A stretch of DNA of 64,000 nucleotides from Isoetes taiwanensis. Lineage: Eukaryota > Streptophyta > Lycopodiopsida > Isoetales > Isoetaceae. Where the stretch lies: the NCBI GenBank assembly GCA_021234155.1, contig JAJEKV010000041.1, forward strand, positions 4,266,829 to 4,330,828, read 5' to 3'. Shown in pieces: positions 1 through 10,894 of this stretch (position 1 is its first letter; every line of letters starts with the position of its first letter). The notes below the pieces were generated by a model. The model worked only from the letters and a program-made list of their open reading frames with translations, did no database searches and was not told the DNA's origin. The translations under genes and the position numbers were made by a program.

Positions 1-894
1 AAACAGGTATTCTTCAAGGATAAGCTGCAGCAGAAAGGGTCAAACTACTCGAAGGCGGTACGATCCTTTTTACAGGCAATGCCTAAGGAGAAGAGGCAGG
101 AATGCATTGAGAAACAGCTCTGTTTCAGGTGCTTCCAGCCAGGCCACAGAACAGCAAACTACCCTTTTGTCATGAGTGCGGCATTAGCAGAGTTGGGGGG
201 ATGGGACACTCCCTCTGACGACGACGGCGGGGAAGCACGCGACTTCATTCAGGGTGAGTGTCACATTTTTGCTGCCATAGATTCAGACCAAGCAGAAAAT
301 CAGTATCAGGTAATCTCCACAGTAGGGAAGGCCAAGGCCAAGTCTTTCATAGTCCTGATAGACTCGGGAAGCACCCACAACTTTGCGTCTCCAAGAATGG
401 TTGAGATGTTGAAGCTCAAGCCGTTGAAGTCAAAGCCGAGACCCGTGGTGTTAGCAAGTGGAGCAGTAAGACACATGGCAGGCAAGAGGATAAACTTCGA
501 CATCGATTTGTTAGGGATCAACATCCAAATGGGGGCAAAAGTGATGAACATCGGGAAGTATGATTTGATCATAGGAATGGAGTATCTTGGACCAGCAGGA
601 GCCATCATTGATTGTAGGAAGCGGAAGGTGACCTTCACGGCGCCCAACGGCAAAATCATAGAGATTGCAGGTAAAGAAGTTGCTCCTATCATGCAGTGTA
701 TGTCTAGTAAGCAGCTGCTCAAATGCATAAAGAGCGAGCAGATAGCCTACATCTTCAAGCTTCAGATTGAAGAGCCCGAGTCAGAGGAAAGCAAGGAAGA
801 TAAGGTGCTCAGCAAGTTGCCAAAGCAGATAGCTAAGTTGATCAAGGAGTTCCATGATCTCTTTCCAGACGAGATCAAGCAGCTTCCTCCTTAA
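1..894 (+). pseudogene. gag C-terminus and aspartic protease of chromovirus copy 1
   Basis: Gag packages element RNA and the protease matures Gag-Pol. From position 79 the frame reads MPKEKRQ and then a zinc knuckle CFRCFQPGHRTANYPF. The last cysteine of the CCHC motif is tyrosine here; copy 2 keeps cysteine. The retropepsin motif LIDSGSTHNF lies near 355-385, and the second protease strand reads IIGMEYLG near 570. The frame stops at 892-894, where one base is missing compared with copy 2. This is a decayed 5'-truncated remnant of gag-pro. Confidence 0.9.
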
Positions 895-2200
895 GGGGAG
901 TCAAGTGTGAGATAGCACTCGAACCAGGTACGAAGCCGACAAACAAAGCTCCGTACAGGATGACGACACAAGAGCTGACCGAGTTGAAGAAGCAATTGCA
1001 GGAGTTGCTTGACCTAGGGTTCATTAGACCTAGCGTCTCATCATTTGGGGCACCCATTCTTTTTGTGAAGAAGAAGGATGGCAGCTTGAGGATGTGCATA
1101 GATTATAGGCAGTTGAACAAGCACACCATCAAGAATAAGTATGCACTCCCCAGATCGGACGACCTGATAGATCAGCTCCAAGGGGCGAAGGTTTTCTCCA
1201 AGATAGACCTGAGGTCGGGGTACCATCAGATCAGGATCAAGGAAGAAGACGTCCACAAAATAGCATTCAGAACCAGGTATGGGCATTACGAGTTTACCGT
1301 AATGCCGTTTGGCTTGTCAAATGCCTCAGCAACGTTCATGAGACTCATGAACGACATCTTCAGGGAGTTCTTGGATACTTTGTTGATAGTATTCTTTGAT
1401 AATATCCTGGTGTATAGCAGATCCCTGGAAGAATACGTACAACACCTCAGGAAAGTAGTTGTACGCTAAGTTGTCGAAGTGCCACTTCGCAACGGAGAAG
1501 GTAGAGTGTCTGGGGCACGTGATCTCAGCGGAGGGAATTTCGACGGATCCTGCCAAGATTGAAGCAGTAATACAGTGGCCGGCGCTGAAGAACATCCATG
1601 AGGTCAGAAGCTTTCTCGACCTAGCAAGGTATTACAGGAAGTTCGTGAAGAACTTTGCAAAGATAGCGGCCCCCCGTTAACAGATTTGACGAGAACGGAA
1701 AAAGTGAAGGATTGGGCAGATCACTGGCAGAAGAAGGCCCAAGCAGGATTTGAGATGTTGAAGGAAGCTTTGACAACCGCCCCCGTCTTGACCCTGCCAG
1801 ACCCCGAGAAGGACAAGCTTGTGGCGACGGATGCAAGTAAGATTGCCACAGGTGCAGTATTGATGCAGGAAGAGCGAGTAGTGGCTTATGACTCTTGGAA
1901 GATGAACGACGCCGAAACGCGCTACCCGACTCATGATCAGGAGTTGCTTGCAGTTGTCAGAGCACTAAGAATTTGGAGGCACTACCTGTTGGGGAGGAAG
2001 TTCCAGTTGGACACGGATCATCAGAGCCTCCAATACGTGTTCACGCAACCACATCTCAACCCGAGGCAGCGAAGGTGGATGGAGTCCCTCGAAGAATACG
2101 ACTTTGATATAGTGTATAAGCCGGGGAAGCTCAATGTGGTAGCAGATGCGCTTTCAAGGCATCCTCTGACAACAAGAGTCCACTGCAATGCAATTTCGAC
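895..2200 (+). pseudogene. Reverse transcriptase and RNase H of chromovirus copy 1
   Basis: The RT begins around 950 ([12 protein letters not shown]) and includes [33 protein letters not shown] and MPFGLSNA. The catalytic FFDD motif is changed to FFDN at 1398-1403, which removes a metal-binding aspartate. A deletion of about 20 bases near 1450 and a frameshift near 1675 split the region. The RNase H core is readable from 1815 ([17 protein letters not shown]) to about 2160 ([10 protein letters not shown]). No active enzyme can come from this copy. Confidence 0.9.
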
Positions 2201-3722
2201 GCTCACCAGCGACTTCGGAAAGGAGATCGAAGAAACCTTGCCGACAGATGCAGACTTCAAGGAAGTGTGGGCGAGTTTGTGCAAGGAGGCAAGAACAGAT
2301 AAGGAGAGGGAGACCTTCAAGAATTTTAAGAAGGAAGGTTATTTTTTGTACCATACGGATAAGTTGTGTGTGCCGGAATCATCAGGAATGAGGAAGTTGA
2401 TTCTCCACGACACCCACAACAGTCAAATAGCTGGCCACGCAGGACTTATGAAGACATATTTCAAAGTGCGCAGCAGTTATTATTGGCCAGGGATGAAGAA
2501 GTAGGTAGCTCGCTACATCAAAGAATGTCAGCTATGTCAGCAGACGAAGGCAGAGCAGCTTCGAATTCCAGGGGCATTGGAACCATTAGCGGTGCCGAAC
2601 GCTAAGTGGGAAGTCATTAGTATGGACTTCATAACAGGGCTCCCGAGGACAGCAAGAGGAAAAGATGCCCTGATGGTTGTGGTCGACAAGTTGTCGAAGA
2701 TGGCACACTTTGTGCCTTGCAGGACTACCGACACAGCCTTGGATACAGCGGCTCTCTTCACCAAGGAAATCTTCAGGCTCCATGGCATGCCGAGAGAGAT
2801 CATCTCCGACAGAGATCCGAAGTTCATGAGTGCCTTTTGGCAGGATCTTTTTGCGACGATCCAGACGAAGCTGTCCATGAGCACGGCCTATCATCCTCAG
2901 ACGGATGGGCAAACAGAATGGACCAACAGAATCTTGGAAGATATGCTAAGAAACTATGTCTGGAACAAGCAGAGTAAGTGGGAAGATTATATTCACTTGG
3001 TTGAGTTCGCTTATAATAGCACCAAGCAGGAATCATCCCAGATGTCGCCGTTCATGATCAACTACGGCGACCAATGTCTAACTCCATACACTTAGCACAA
3101 TCCTATGTCAAAGGTAGAGGTTTCGCAGGAAATGTTGGCCGTTATGCAGTAGCTGGTAGAAGAGGTTCGAGGATATCTTCTTGCAGCAAGGAGTCGACAA
3201 AAGAGTGTCGCAGACAAGCATCAAACGGTCAGAGAGTTCCAGGTTGGCGACGTCTGGCTCAAGATCAAAGTGAAGCAGGCGAAGCTCCGCATCGGAAATT
3301 GTAAGAAGCTTGCTCCAAGGTGGGCTGGACCTTTCAGAATAGCCAAGAGAGTAGGTAATCAATCCTACAAGTTATAGCTGCCAGCACACCTGAAAATTCA
3401 TAAAGTCTTCCACGTGAGTTTGTTGAAGAAGCATACTCCAAATCCAGAAGAAGTCTTGGACACTCCAACGTTGTTGGAAATGACAGAAGAGCAGCTGGAG
3501 ATAGTTCCAGAATTGATTCTTGATAAAGCCTTCAAGAAAACAAGGAGATCAGAGTTTCTCCAATATTTGGTCAAGTGGAAACACTTGCTGGTGGAAGACG
3601 CGACATGGGTACTTAAGAAGGACCTGATAAGGCAGTACCCCGAGTTCATGGAGCAATGGGACGGCAAGGTCATCTCCGAAATAATCGGCTCAGGCATCTC
3701 GATTCATGTTTATATTAATTGA
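2201..3722 (+). pseudogene. Integrase and chromodomain of chromovirus copy 1
   Basis: One frame runs from about 1686 to 3722 with stops at 2502, 3093, 3150 and 3375. The HHCC zinc-binding part (GHAGLMKTYF, then CQLCQQTK) spans about 2410-2550. The catalytic core has SMDFITGLP, SDRDPKF and YHPQTDGQTE. The C-terminus holds VFHVSLLKKH and then a chromodomain (FLQYLVKWKHLLVEDATWVL, about 3555-3615). A chromodomain normally directs chromovirus insertion to particular chromatin. Compared with copy 2, the stop at 2502 is CAG to TAG and the one at 3093 is TGG to TAG. Confidence 0.9.
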
Positions 3723-4460
3723 TGTGTAGTTAAGATTAATCTACGCATGCAGCCTATGCCATGTATGGGTTGCATGTGTTGTTACCGATGATGGGACCAC
3801 TACGGTGATCTCTAGGATGTGGTGTAATGTCATTGTAGGCATGACCGCAGTTTTGCTTGGATTAGTTGTAAGGTAGATTAAAAAGTCTACTTCCGTCTCA
3901 CGACAACTAAAGGTGTAGGCATGAGTGTCATCCTAGGCATTATAGGGCGCTGTCTCCACGGCCACGATGGAAGAAGCATCCTCTTCCTATGCCGGGAGAT
4001 TAGTCACGCATTCATTTAGTTAGTTAGATGGGTGGTTATCTTATAACCATAATTCTATTAATAATTAAAATGGTACTAACGTAGTGTCGACCTGCAAGCC
4101 AATAGAGCGCTCCGGAGGGCAAGGAGGTCGAGCTACGAAGACTTGAACACAAATTTTGTTGAAATATATTGCAAGGAATGAAGAGTACCTCGAAGGATAA
4201 TTGTATATGAAATTGTTGAATTTTGATAAACTTAAATGTTGTATTAAGTGAGGCTAATAAGTACCTTACTTTAATGGAGTTATGAATTGATAAATTATTT
4301 ACATAATGTAACGTCCTAGTAATGTTTTAAAAAAAATATTACCTTAGAGTAATTCTAATAATTGTATAAGGATAATAATAAATTGTATGCATCAAGTTGG
4401 TTGCAGGACAAGAAGATCCCAAGGTGGGGAGACCCACGATGCCGCGGACGGCATCATTTC
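3723..4460 (+). other. 3' non-coding internal region of chromovirus copy 1
   Basis: This stretch between the pol stop and the polypurine tract has no ORF. It is AT-rich after 4080. It aligns by eye with 22039-22861 of copy 2, for example around the repeated phrase GATGGGACCACTACGGTGAT. Copy 2 has an extra segment near 22170-22320 that is absent here. Confidence 0.75.
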
Positions 4461-4473
4461 AAGGTGGGGAGAA
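4461..4473 (+). promoter_or_regulatory. Polypurine tract preceding the 3' LTR of copy 1
   Basis: The purine run AAGGTGGGGAGAA directly precedes the LTR start TGTGACG. In LTR retrotransposons this tract primes plus-strand DNA synthesis. The same tract precedes the LTR of copy 2. An upstream near-copy (AAGGTGGGGAGACC) occurs about 40 bases earlier in both elements. Confidence 0.8.
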
Positions 4474-5476
4474 TGTGACGTTCCAGCACAGTATACGGTC
4501 CCAGGACGTATACTGTACTGCCTCGTCGCGCGTACACGCCATCCCGATTGACGTGCACGCCGACGTGTAGCCAAGCAAGTAGCATCCTAGGGGGCAATTT
4601 GCAAGTGTGTGCACATTTCATGTGCACATTTATTCATGTGTATACCTTAGCCACTTAATTAATAAAGGCAAGTGGGCCATACCCATTTATCCCACATGCT
4701 CAAGGGATAATGGAAGCCCACCCCTAACTTATAGTCTATATAAGGCATAGGAACTCTAACTTTCCATTTTCATCCACAACCTTCTAGAACTCCGTTTTGC
4801 TTGCTCCAAGAACCAATCTCGACTCCCGAAGTCTGTCTGAGCAGCCTAGCTCATCAGCTTCCCTTTCTAGCTCCATCTTCAAGCAGTTCTACAGCATGGA
4901 TACGTTCAGAGCAGGAGGAGCAAGCCAGGGATCCCTACCTGCCCCATCGGAACTGGGGAGATACAACCCAGGAATAGCCCCTTTGGCTATACGTCCGGCG
5001 GGCTACAGTTAGGTCCCGACACTTTTCATCCTACTCTGCAAAGTGTGCACAGGAGGGGCGGATAGAGTGGACTACCCTAAGCCATGTTCTCATGCCAGCC
5101 AAATCCATTTGCCATGAATTCTGTCTGCGATGACTTCTGGAGTCCCAAGCCGTCAGTCATCCCCTTTGAGTCTGAGCCTCGGGTAGGATCTCCATATGTG
5201 ATGTGCCGATCTCTGTCTATGCAGATATGTGGTGAGCCATCCTTCGTGATGGTCATGTGATGTTGATGTATTTGTACTTACATGTATGTTTACGCTTCCG
5301 CAGCTAGATAGGCCCTGAAGGGAGACAGGGTAAAATGACCCCTTCATTCTTCCCGCTGGAACTCATCAAGGTTGCAGTGACACGTGGAGGGCCCTGTATT
5401 AGCATGGAACTGGTATGGGGGATGAACTCCTGTTTGTATATGGTGAGTACACCGTATACGAGTAGGGGACGTCACA
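4474..5476 (+). repeat. 3' LTR of chromovirus copy 1
   Basis: The LTR starts TGTGACG and ends CGTCACA, a perfect 7 bp terminal inverted repeat, and is 1003 bp long. A TATA box (TATATAAGG) lies at 4737-4745 and probably starts element transcription. Compared with the 1600 bp LTR of copy 2 it lacks about 570 bp near 4926. The missing segment is also present in the LTR at 10895-11933, so this LTR carries a deletion. The target-site duplication cannot be checked because the 5' LTR is outside the window. Confidence 0.9.
4737..4745 (+). promoter_or_regulatory. TATA box in the LTR of copy 1
   Basis: TATATAAGG lies about 260 bp into the LTR, where the U3 promoter is expected. The matching position in copy 2 (near 23104) reads CTATGTAAGG and is weaker. 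Confidence 0.6.
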
Positions 5477-6183
5477 AGTACTGGGTACGACTCGATTGTT
5501 GCTCCAATCTATGTGCTCTTCTTTGACATGGAGTACTCTCCTTTCTGCCTCATCCTTGGTCTTCAATAGCTTCGTATGAATTACCTCGCAAGTGCCACAC
5601 TTGGAGAATGCAATCTTCTTCGCAATACTCACATCCTTGAAGCTATGCCTCCATGTTTTATGAAATCCTGTCAGAGATACCTTCTTGTCCGTCAATGCCA
5701 TGACTTTTGCATTGACCTCCTCGAGAATGCATGTCTTCGTAAAGATTGCAGGTAACTTCCTTACGTTTTTCCGAATGCCATCATCATTCCTCCTGCTGCG
5801 ATATGGTAGGGACTCACAATTCTCCTTCGCAAACATGGAGAAAACAGCTTCCGAGTCTAAGGTCGATGAATGAGCCCTCATTATGCCTGAATTGCCATGC
5901 TCAGCCTTGCAAAGCACCTTCCAAGAATTGCACTTTTCACTTAAGAACCCGATTTCGAAATACTCAGACCAAGATACCAAGCTCTCTCGCAAACAGTCTT
6001 GCCTTGCAAGACTAGCCCATGAATTCTTCTACCATTCATATTGTTCGACAACATGTCATACACAAATATAACCCTGTCACTTGATTTCATTGCCATGAAT
6101 TCCTTTCGCATGCTTATAGCATGTTCCCTGCTGAATTTCTCACAACATCTTTGTTTGCAACACATTGTCTTCCTGTACTTCAA
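5477..6183 (-). pseudogene. Degenerate coding remnant of a dispersed family with a C-x2-C motif (DUF7869-like by memory)
   Basis: Two frames on the minus strand read as one decayed protein. The upstream part (about 6183-5941) has a cysteine-rich start (CCKQRCCEKF) and VFVYDML-like text, then GKTVCERAWYLGLSISKS. The downstream part (5992-5477) contains GNSGIMRAHS, GFHKTWRHSFKDVSI and FSKCGTCEVIHTKLLKTKDEAERR. This order resembles a large family of repeated eukaryotic proteins of unknown function, often annotated near DUF7869. That match is from memory and not searched. Reading ends exactly where the LTR of copy 1 begins, so the retrotransposon appears to have inserted into this sequence. Confidence 0.5.
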
Positions 6184-6184
6184 G

Positions 6185-6806
6185 GTAACCTATCTTTGGT
6201 GGCCTCAGAACCTTCTTCGATTGATGAGGATGCAAGGTGTGTCTGTGCTTCTCATATTGGGGATGCTTCTCAAGCTCCGAACTACCTTGGCTGGATGCCT
6301 GACAAGCATACCTGCCTTGTACGACATTGGAAGTTCACGACTTGCAGGGGGGGGATTCCGGTAACAGACATTCCTATGCTCTTCAAACCTAAGAACTGGT
6401 CACATACTGCATCCTCAGGACCAGTGAAAGATACGAAACCCTTTCCTGCCAAGATGGTGTCACAAGAGTGCCAAATTTCACAATTCATCTCAAGTAGTGT
6501 GTATCTTATCAGTGGTTCTTGTGCCATGGCGTCCTCTAGACGCTACCTCTTGTGCCCCATATCGGGTGTATTAGAGTCACATACTTCATCTCACCTCCAT
6601 AATATGAATGATCCCTTGGCTTCTCCTAAGAGCCTTGCCTCTGCAGTATGCCAAAGAAGGGGGAGGTGATCTTCGAACACTTCCTCAACTGCAACACTGA
6701 CAGGTCCTTCTGGGATGTCTTTGAAGTGGCATTGTCTCGTTTCATTCATGACGCCTCTAGCGACCGCTCCACCATCCTTAAAGAGGTACACAACCTGCCA
6801 AAGCAA
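6185..6806 (-). pseudogene. Coding-like minus-strand remnant upstream of the C-x2-C family piece
   Basis: Two open stretches (6806-6591 and 6527-6282) have protein-like composition. The first contains VSVAVEEVFEDHLPLLW and GEAKGSFILW. This vaguely recalls the VVVDDV...GSFVxWP pattern of plant transposon-associated DUF8039-like domains. They may be the N-terminal part of the remnant at 5477-6183 or a separate piece. I cannot assign a function. Confidence 0.3.
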
Positions 6807-6873
6807 AATCTGTCCCTGTTAACATATTGCCCACGATGAAATCTGCTGCAAAATCAATATAAACAAGAAGAAG

Positions 6874-7058
6874 CAAATTGGGCGGTCGTTCAATTTGGAC
6901 CTATGACAGGCAATTTGGATGGTCGCCCAATTTGGACCAACGCCAAGCAAATTGGGCAGTCGCCCAATCTAGACTTCTGACAAGCAAATTGGGCAGTCGC
7001 CCAATCTGGATCTGTGACAAGCAAATTGGGCGGTTTCCAATTTGGGGATACCACGTAT
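6874..7058. repeat. 37 bp palindromic minisatellite, five units
   Basis: Units begin at 6874, 6911, 6948, 6985 and 7022, exactly 37 bp apart. Each unit has an internal inverted repeat: CAAATTGGGC, a short spacer GGTC or AGTC, then GCCCAATTTG-like sequence. Each unit could fold into a hairpin with an arm of about 9 bp. No protein coding is supported, although frames on both strands happen to be open. Confidence 0.9.
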
Positions 7059-7160
7059 AGGTACTCGTACATATATCATGTATAATAGTTTTTGTCGTTT
7101 TAACAATTTGCCACCGTGTTCCACGTTCCATGTATACTATATGTATTGTATATGTAATTT

Positions 7161-8140
7161 GGGTTCAAGATTCAACCTAATTTTGGTGACTGCCTTCTAT
7201 TGAGCATTACGATCACCTCAGTCGACCGTAGTGCCTTGATAACCTTCTGTGGATCAGAATCATCTCGACTTCCGTTGCGGCTTGCCCCTTTGCATGCCAC
7301 AGAATCTTGCTAATGAGAAGTAATCCACGCATGCCAAGGGCTCAAACAGCCACAGGCCAGTTGAGACGAATCTGATCCATCAGAAGGTTCACAAGATACA
7401 TGATCCACTTATTCGGGTTCAACATTCGACCTAAGTGCCTTGAACGAAATCTTCTCATGATCATCACAATCACCTCAGTCGACCATAGTGCATTGAGAAC
7501 CCTCCCTGGATCAGAATTGCTCAACTTCTGTTGCTGCTTGCCCCTTCACATGCCACATAATCTTGCTGATGAGAAGTAATCTACTCATGCCAAGGGGCCA
7601 AACAACCACAGACCAGTTGAGACGAATCTGATCCTGAGGAAGGTTCACAAGATACATGATCCACATGTGGTATTCGGGTTCAACATTCGACCTAACTGCC
7701 TTGAGAATGAATCTCATCCTGATCATTACCATCTCCTCAGTCGACCTAAGTGCCTTGAGAGACTCCCCCCATCAAAATCATCTCAACTTCCGTTGCTGCT
7801 TGCCCCTTTGCATGCCACATAATCTTGCTTATGAGAAGTAATCTACGCGTGGCAAGGGGCCAAACAGCCACGGACCAGTCGAGCCGATTTTGATGGAGAT
7901 GAAGTTTCACAAGATACACGAGCCACTGTTGATGATTATGATGTACTCTGGTTAAGAAACGTTTAGAAGTTACATGATATTAGGGTTCAACATTCGACCT
8001 GAGTGCCTTGAGAACCTCCCTTTGCAACCATTGCACCCTATTGACTTCCGTTACGGTTTCTCCCTTCGCGTGCTACAGAATCTTGCTCCAAAGTAATCTT
8101 TGGATGTGAAGGGCTGAAACACGGATCAGTCTAGAGGATG
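7161..8140. repeat. Tandem repeat of about 255 bp, roughly four units
   Basis: Units start with GGGTTCAACATTCGACCT-like sequence at 7161, 7415, 7676 and 7983. Spacings are 254, 261 and 307 bp, and the last unit is partial. Shared blocks include CCTCAGTCGACC, GCTTGCCCCTTTGCATGCCA and GAGAAGTAATCTAC. Unit 3 carries an extra segment of about 45 bp near 7925-7975. Divergence between units is substantial, so the array is old. Confidence 0.9.
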
Positions 8141-9622
8141 CAGTGATTAAGGAAGGCATATAGCATGGCAAGAACCATCAGCTGCATCAAGGAATATCAG
8201 AGTGAAAGCATCGCGCATTCCCAAATCTTGCTTTCATGCCTCTTTGAAGAATGGAACTTAGAATGTAAACTAAGTTACATTGCCCAAAGAGGCGGGGAAA
8301 GAAATATTGGGAAGTCTCGATGCTTTTACTCATCAACCACATGAATTCTGATGAACCCCTCAATGTTTGGGCCACGAACCCCAATGGCATCTGTTCCTCT
8401 ACATCAGTCTGTTCTTTTCAGTGGTCACTATGATTTTATCTACCATGATGTTCAAAGGAACGAAGGCATGACTAGAGGTCCAGATGTCAAAGGCAAGGCA
8501 TTATTTACCCAGATGTTTTGATTCACTTTTTACTTAGCTAACACAACTCGATGGCCTTAGTGTTTGAGAACCACACCCGTGACTCATCTCACCTCTTGTT
8601 ACCTCTGTCCTTGTACAATTTACCACGACTTTGAAGGGGACACGTCCTCTAATTTCAATTCACAGTGCTACTCAAGATTCTCCATCAATAGCAGGAGGTA
8701 GGATATTCCATGATTTGGTGCCTAACAGCCGCTATAGGAATGGACAAAGCTCAGGCAGCACTTTGGCTTGAAATTAAGGAACGCTCTCACCTCTGACGTT
8801 AGAGCAACTTGTATATGAGAACTTCCACCTCAACGAGTTTTGCTCCACCTCCGATTTAGAGCCTCTCTGTGTAATGTAACCTAGCAAAAACACTTTGTTT
8901 ATCGAACGTGTAATGCTTTCAGCATCAAGAAGAAGTTGTATACAATGTTTCTTAATAATTTTCCTTTCTGTATGTTCCAACCTAACCCCAAAATTTGGCG
9001 CCCGCAATATTGATGGTTCACATGCCCAGCCAGTTCGGCCCTTAATGTCATCTCGAAAAAAGGTGCCAACTATGCACCAGGGGTGAAACACATAGTGCAT
9101 GAGGGGCGCCGTCTCATTTTTGCCCGCCGAGAGAAACTGGGCTGTCGGCATCTTTAATAAATGGCACAAACAGAATCTGCTAACCCATCCCCTCCCCCCA
9201 CCCCCTCAAAACCCACATCCCGACCCCTTACCAGCCCTACCCCCCTTTCACCCATCCCACCCATCCCCCCAACCCTCCCCCTCGTCTCATTCTATTTTTT
9301 GGTCACCGAGCTGCCCTTCTGGTATGCTCAACAGGATGTAACTATACTGTGCATATTTGGGTAATGGACCACAATGCTTACCGTCAACAAGCCATAGAAG
9401 ATGTCATGCAAGGAGATACCAAGGAAACTAATAAAGAGAGTGCTCCTTTAGAAAAATCTACACTACCATGAGATAGATGGAATCTAGACTCTATACGGTG
9501 GCAAAGAAGATTTGTCTACTTATGTGCCTGTAAGTTACAGGCCAATGCATATTTTGTAGGTTTTGTAGGTTTCACTAACCTTTTTTGAATGCTACGCCAT
9601 TGAAATCGAATAAGCACATAAG
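8141..9622. other. Unassigned sequence with a cytosine-rich tract
   Basis: I see no gene here. Open frames are short and lack protein-like motifs. The plus strand is extremely C-rich at about 9183-9290, with runs such as CCCCTCCCCCCACCCCCTC. This could form triplex or i-motif structures but is otherwise unexplained. Confidence 0.6.
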
Positions 9623-9778
9623 TAGGGTGAATCCATGAGATTGCGTCACAATCATGTCATAGTATTTTTCAGCCGATCTGCAAAGTGTGCACAGGAGGGG
9701 TGGATGAAGTGGACTACCCTAGCCATTATTCTATGCCAGCCAATGCCATTGTCATTATTCCGTCTGTTGTTATCTGGA
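9623..9778 (+). repeat. LTR fragment related to the chromovirus LTRs
   Basis: The block containing CTGCAAAGTGTGCACAGGAG and ATTCTATGCCAGCCAATGCC matches the LTR at 11408-11570 closely. It matches the LTRs of copies 1 and 2 more distantly (near 5036 and 23960). Similarity stops near 9775, where an antisense pol remnant begins. Confidence 0.75.
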
Positions 9779-9779
9779 A

Positions 9780-10893
9780 TGACGAAAAGCTTCCCTCTCC
9801 TTATCCGTTCTGGCTTCCTTGAATAGATTTTGACATAGTTCTCGAAATTCAGGATCTCGAGGAAGAGTCTGCTCTATCTGTTTACCAAACTCAATGTTGA
9901 GAGTGGAAATTGCATTACAATACATCCAAGTGACCAATAGATGCCTGGAAAGAGCTTGGCAACACCATTATGCTTGCCCGGTTTATACACAACTTTAAAA
10001 TCATATTCCTCCAAGAATTACATCCATCATCACTGCCTAAGGTTGAGGTGGGATTGCATGAAGATATATTGGAGACTTTGTGATCTGTATCTGACTAGAA
10101 TCATCTCCCAAGCAGGTAATGCCTCCAAATATGCACGGCACGCACAACTGCAAGTAATTCCTGGTCATGCGTGAAATATCGCTGTTCTGCATCGTTCATC
10201 TTCCTAGAATCATATGTGATTACCCTATCTTCTTGCATTAATATGCTGCCTGTAGCGATCTTACTGGCATCTGTAGCAACCTACTTATCCTTTTGAGGAT
10301 CTGGCAAGGTAAGAGCTAGAGTGGTTGTCAAAGCATCCTTTAATGACTGAAATCTAGCCTGGGCTTTCTCTTTCCAATGGGCCATCCAATCTTTAACCTT
10401 CTCATGTCTTTGTAAGGTCTGTAGGAGGCACTGCAAGCTTGGCGAAGTCCTTAATAAATTTTCGGTAATAGCCCACCAAACCTAAAAAACTACAGACCTC
10501 TGACACATTCGCTGGAACAGGCCAATTTTTTACTGCCTCAATCTTGGCTGGATCCGTTGATGTGCCATCATCAGAGCCAATATGTCCTAAGTAATCCACC
10601 TTGGTAGTTGCAAACTTGCATTTGAAAAACTTGGCATAAAGTTGATGGCGTCTCAATTTTTGTAGGGCCAATCGAAGATGACGCTCATGGTCCTCCAAGG
10701 TTTTGCTAGAGATAAGGATATCATCGAAGAAAATGATGGCATCTAGATATTCATGGAAGACATCATTCATCAACCTCATGAACATAGCGGGGCCATTGGT
10801 TAGCCCAAAGGGCATAACGGTAAACTCATAGTGCCCATAGCATGTCCGAAAGACGAACTTATAGATGTAATCCTCTTTGATCTTGATCTGGTG
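9780..10893 (-). pseudogene. Antisense gypsy RT-RNase H remnant
   Basis: On the minus strand, RT motifs run from HQIKIKE (near 10890) through MPFGLTNGPAMFMRLMNDVF, FFDDILISS and [19 protein letters not shown] to LGLVGYYRKFIKDFAK near 10440. RNase H follows with multiple breaks ([16 protein letters not shown] near 10250, then [16 protein letters not shown]). The FFDD catalytic motif is intact, but upstream gag-pro and downstream integrase are missing. It is related to but distinct from copies 1 and 2. At about 10893 it joins LTR sequence of the opposite orientation. Confidence 0.85.
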
Positions 10894-10894
10894 G

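Larger units (their letters stand above)
1..5476 (+). mobile_element. Ty3/gypsy chromovirus copy 1, 5'-truncated by the window edge
   Basis: The order gag zinc knuckle, protease, reverse transcriptase, RNase H, integrase, chromodomain, polypurine tract and LTR is visible. That order, with a chromodomain at the end of pol, defines plant chromoviruses of Ty3/gypsy type. The element is dead. Relative to copy 2 at 17226-24475 it has frameshifts near 892, 1450 and 1675. It also has TAG stops at 2502, 3093, 3150 and 3375. Several differences from copy 2 are C-to-T or G-to-A changes, as expected from deamination of methylated cytosines. The 5' LTR and N-terminal gag lie outside the window. Its 3' LTR ends inside an older minus-strand coding remnant. 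Confidence 0.95.

Noticed and set aside
6878-7072. Open frames on both strands across the 37 bp repeat
   Set aside because: They arise because the repeat has no stop in those frames. They encode only repeat-derived text.
6874-8140. CRISPR-like array
   Set aside because: The repeats are contiguous tandem units without unique spacers, and the window is eukaryotic.
8774-9169. Minus-strand open frame of 131 codons
   Set aside because: No protein-like motif, and it borders repeat and C-rich sequence.
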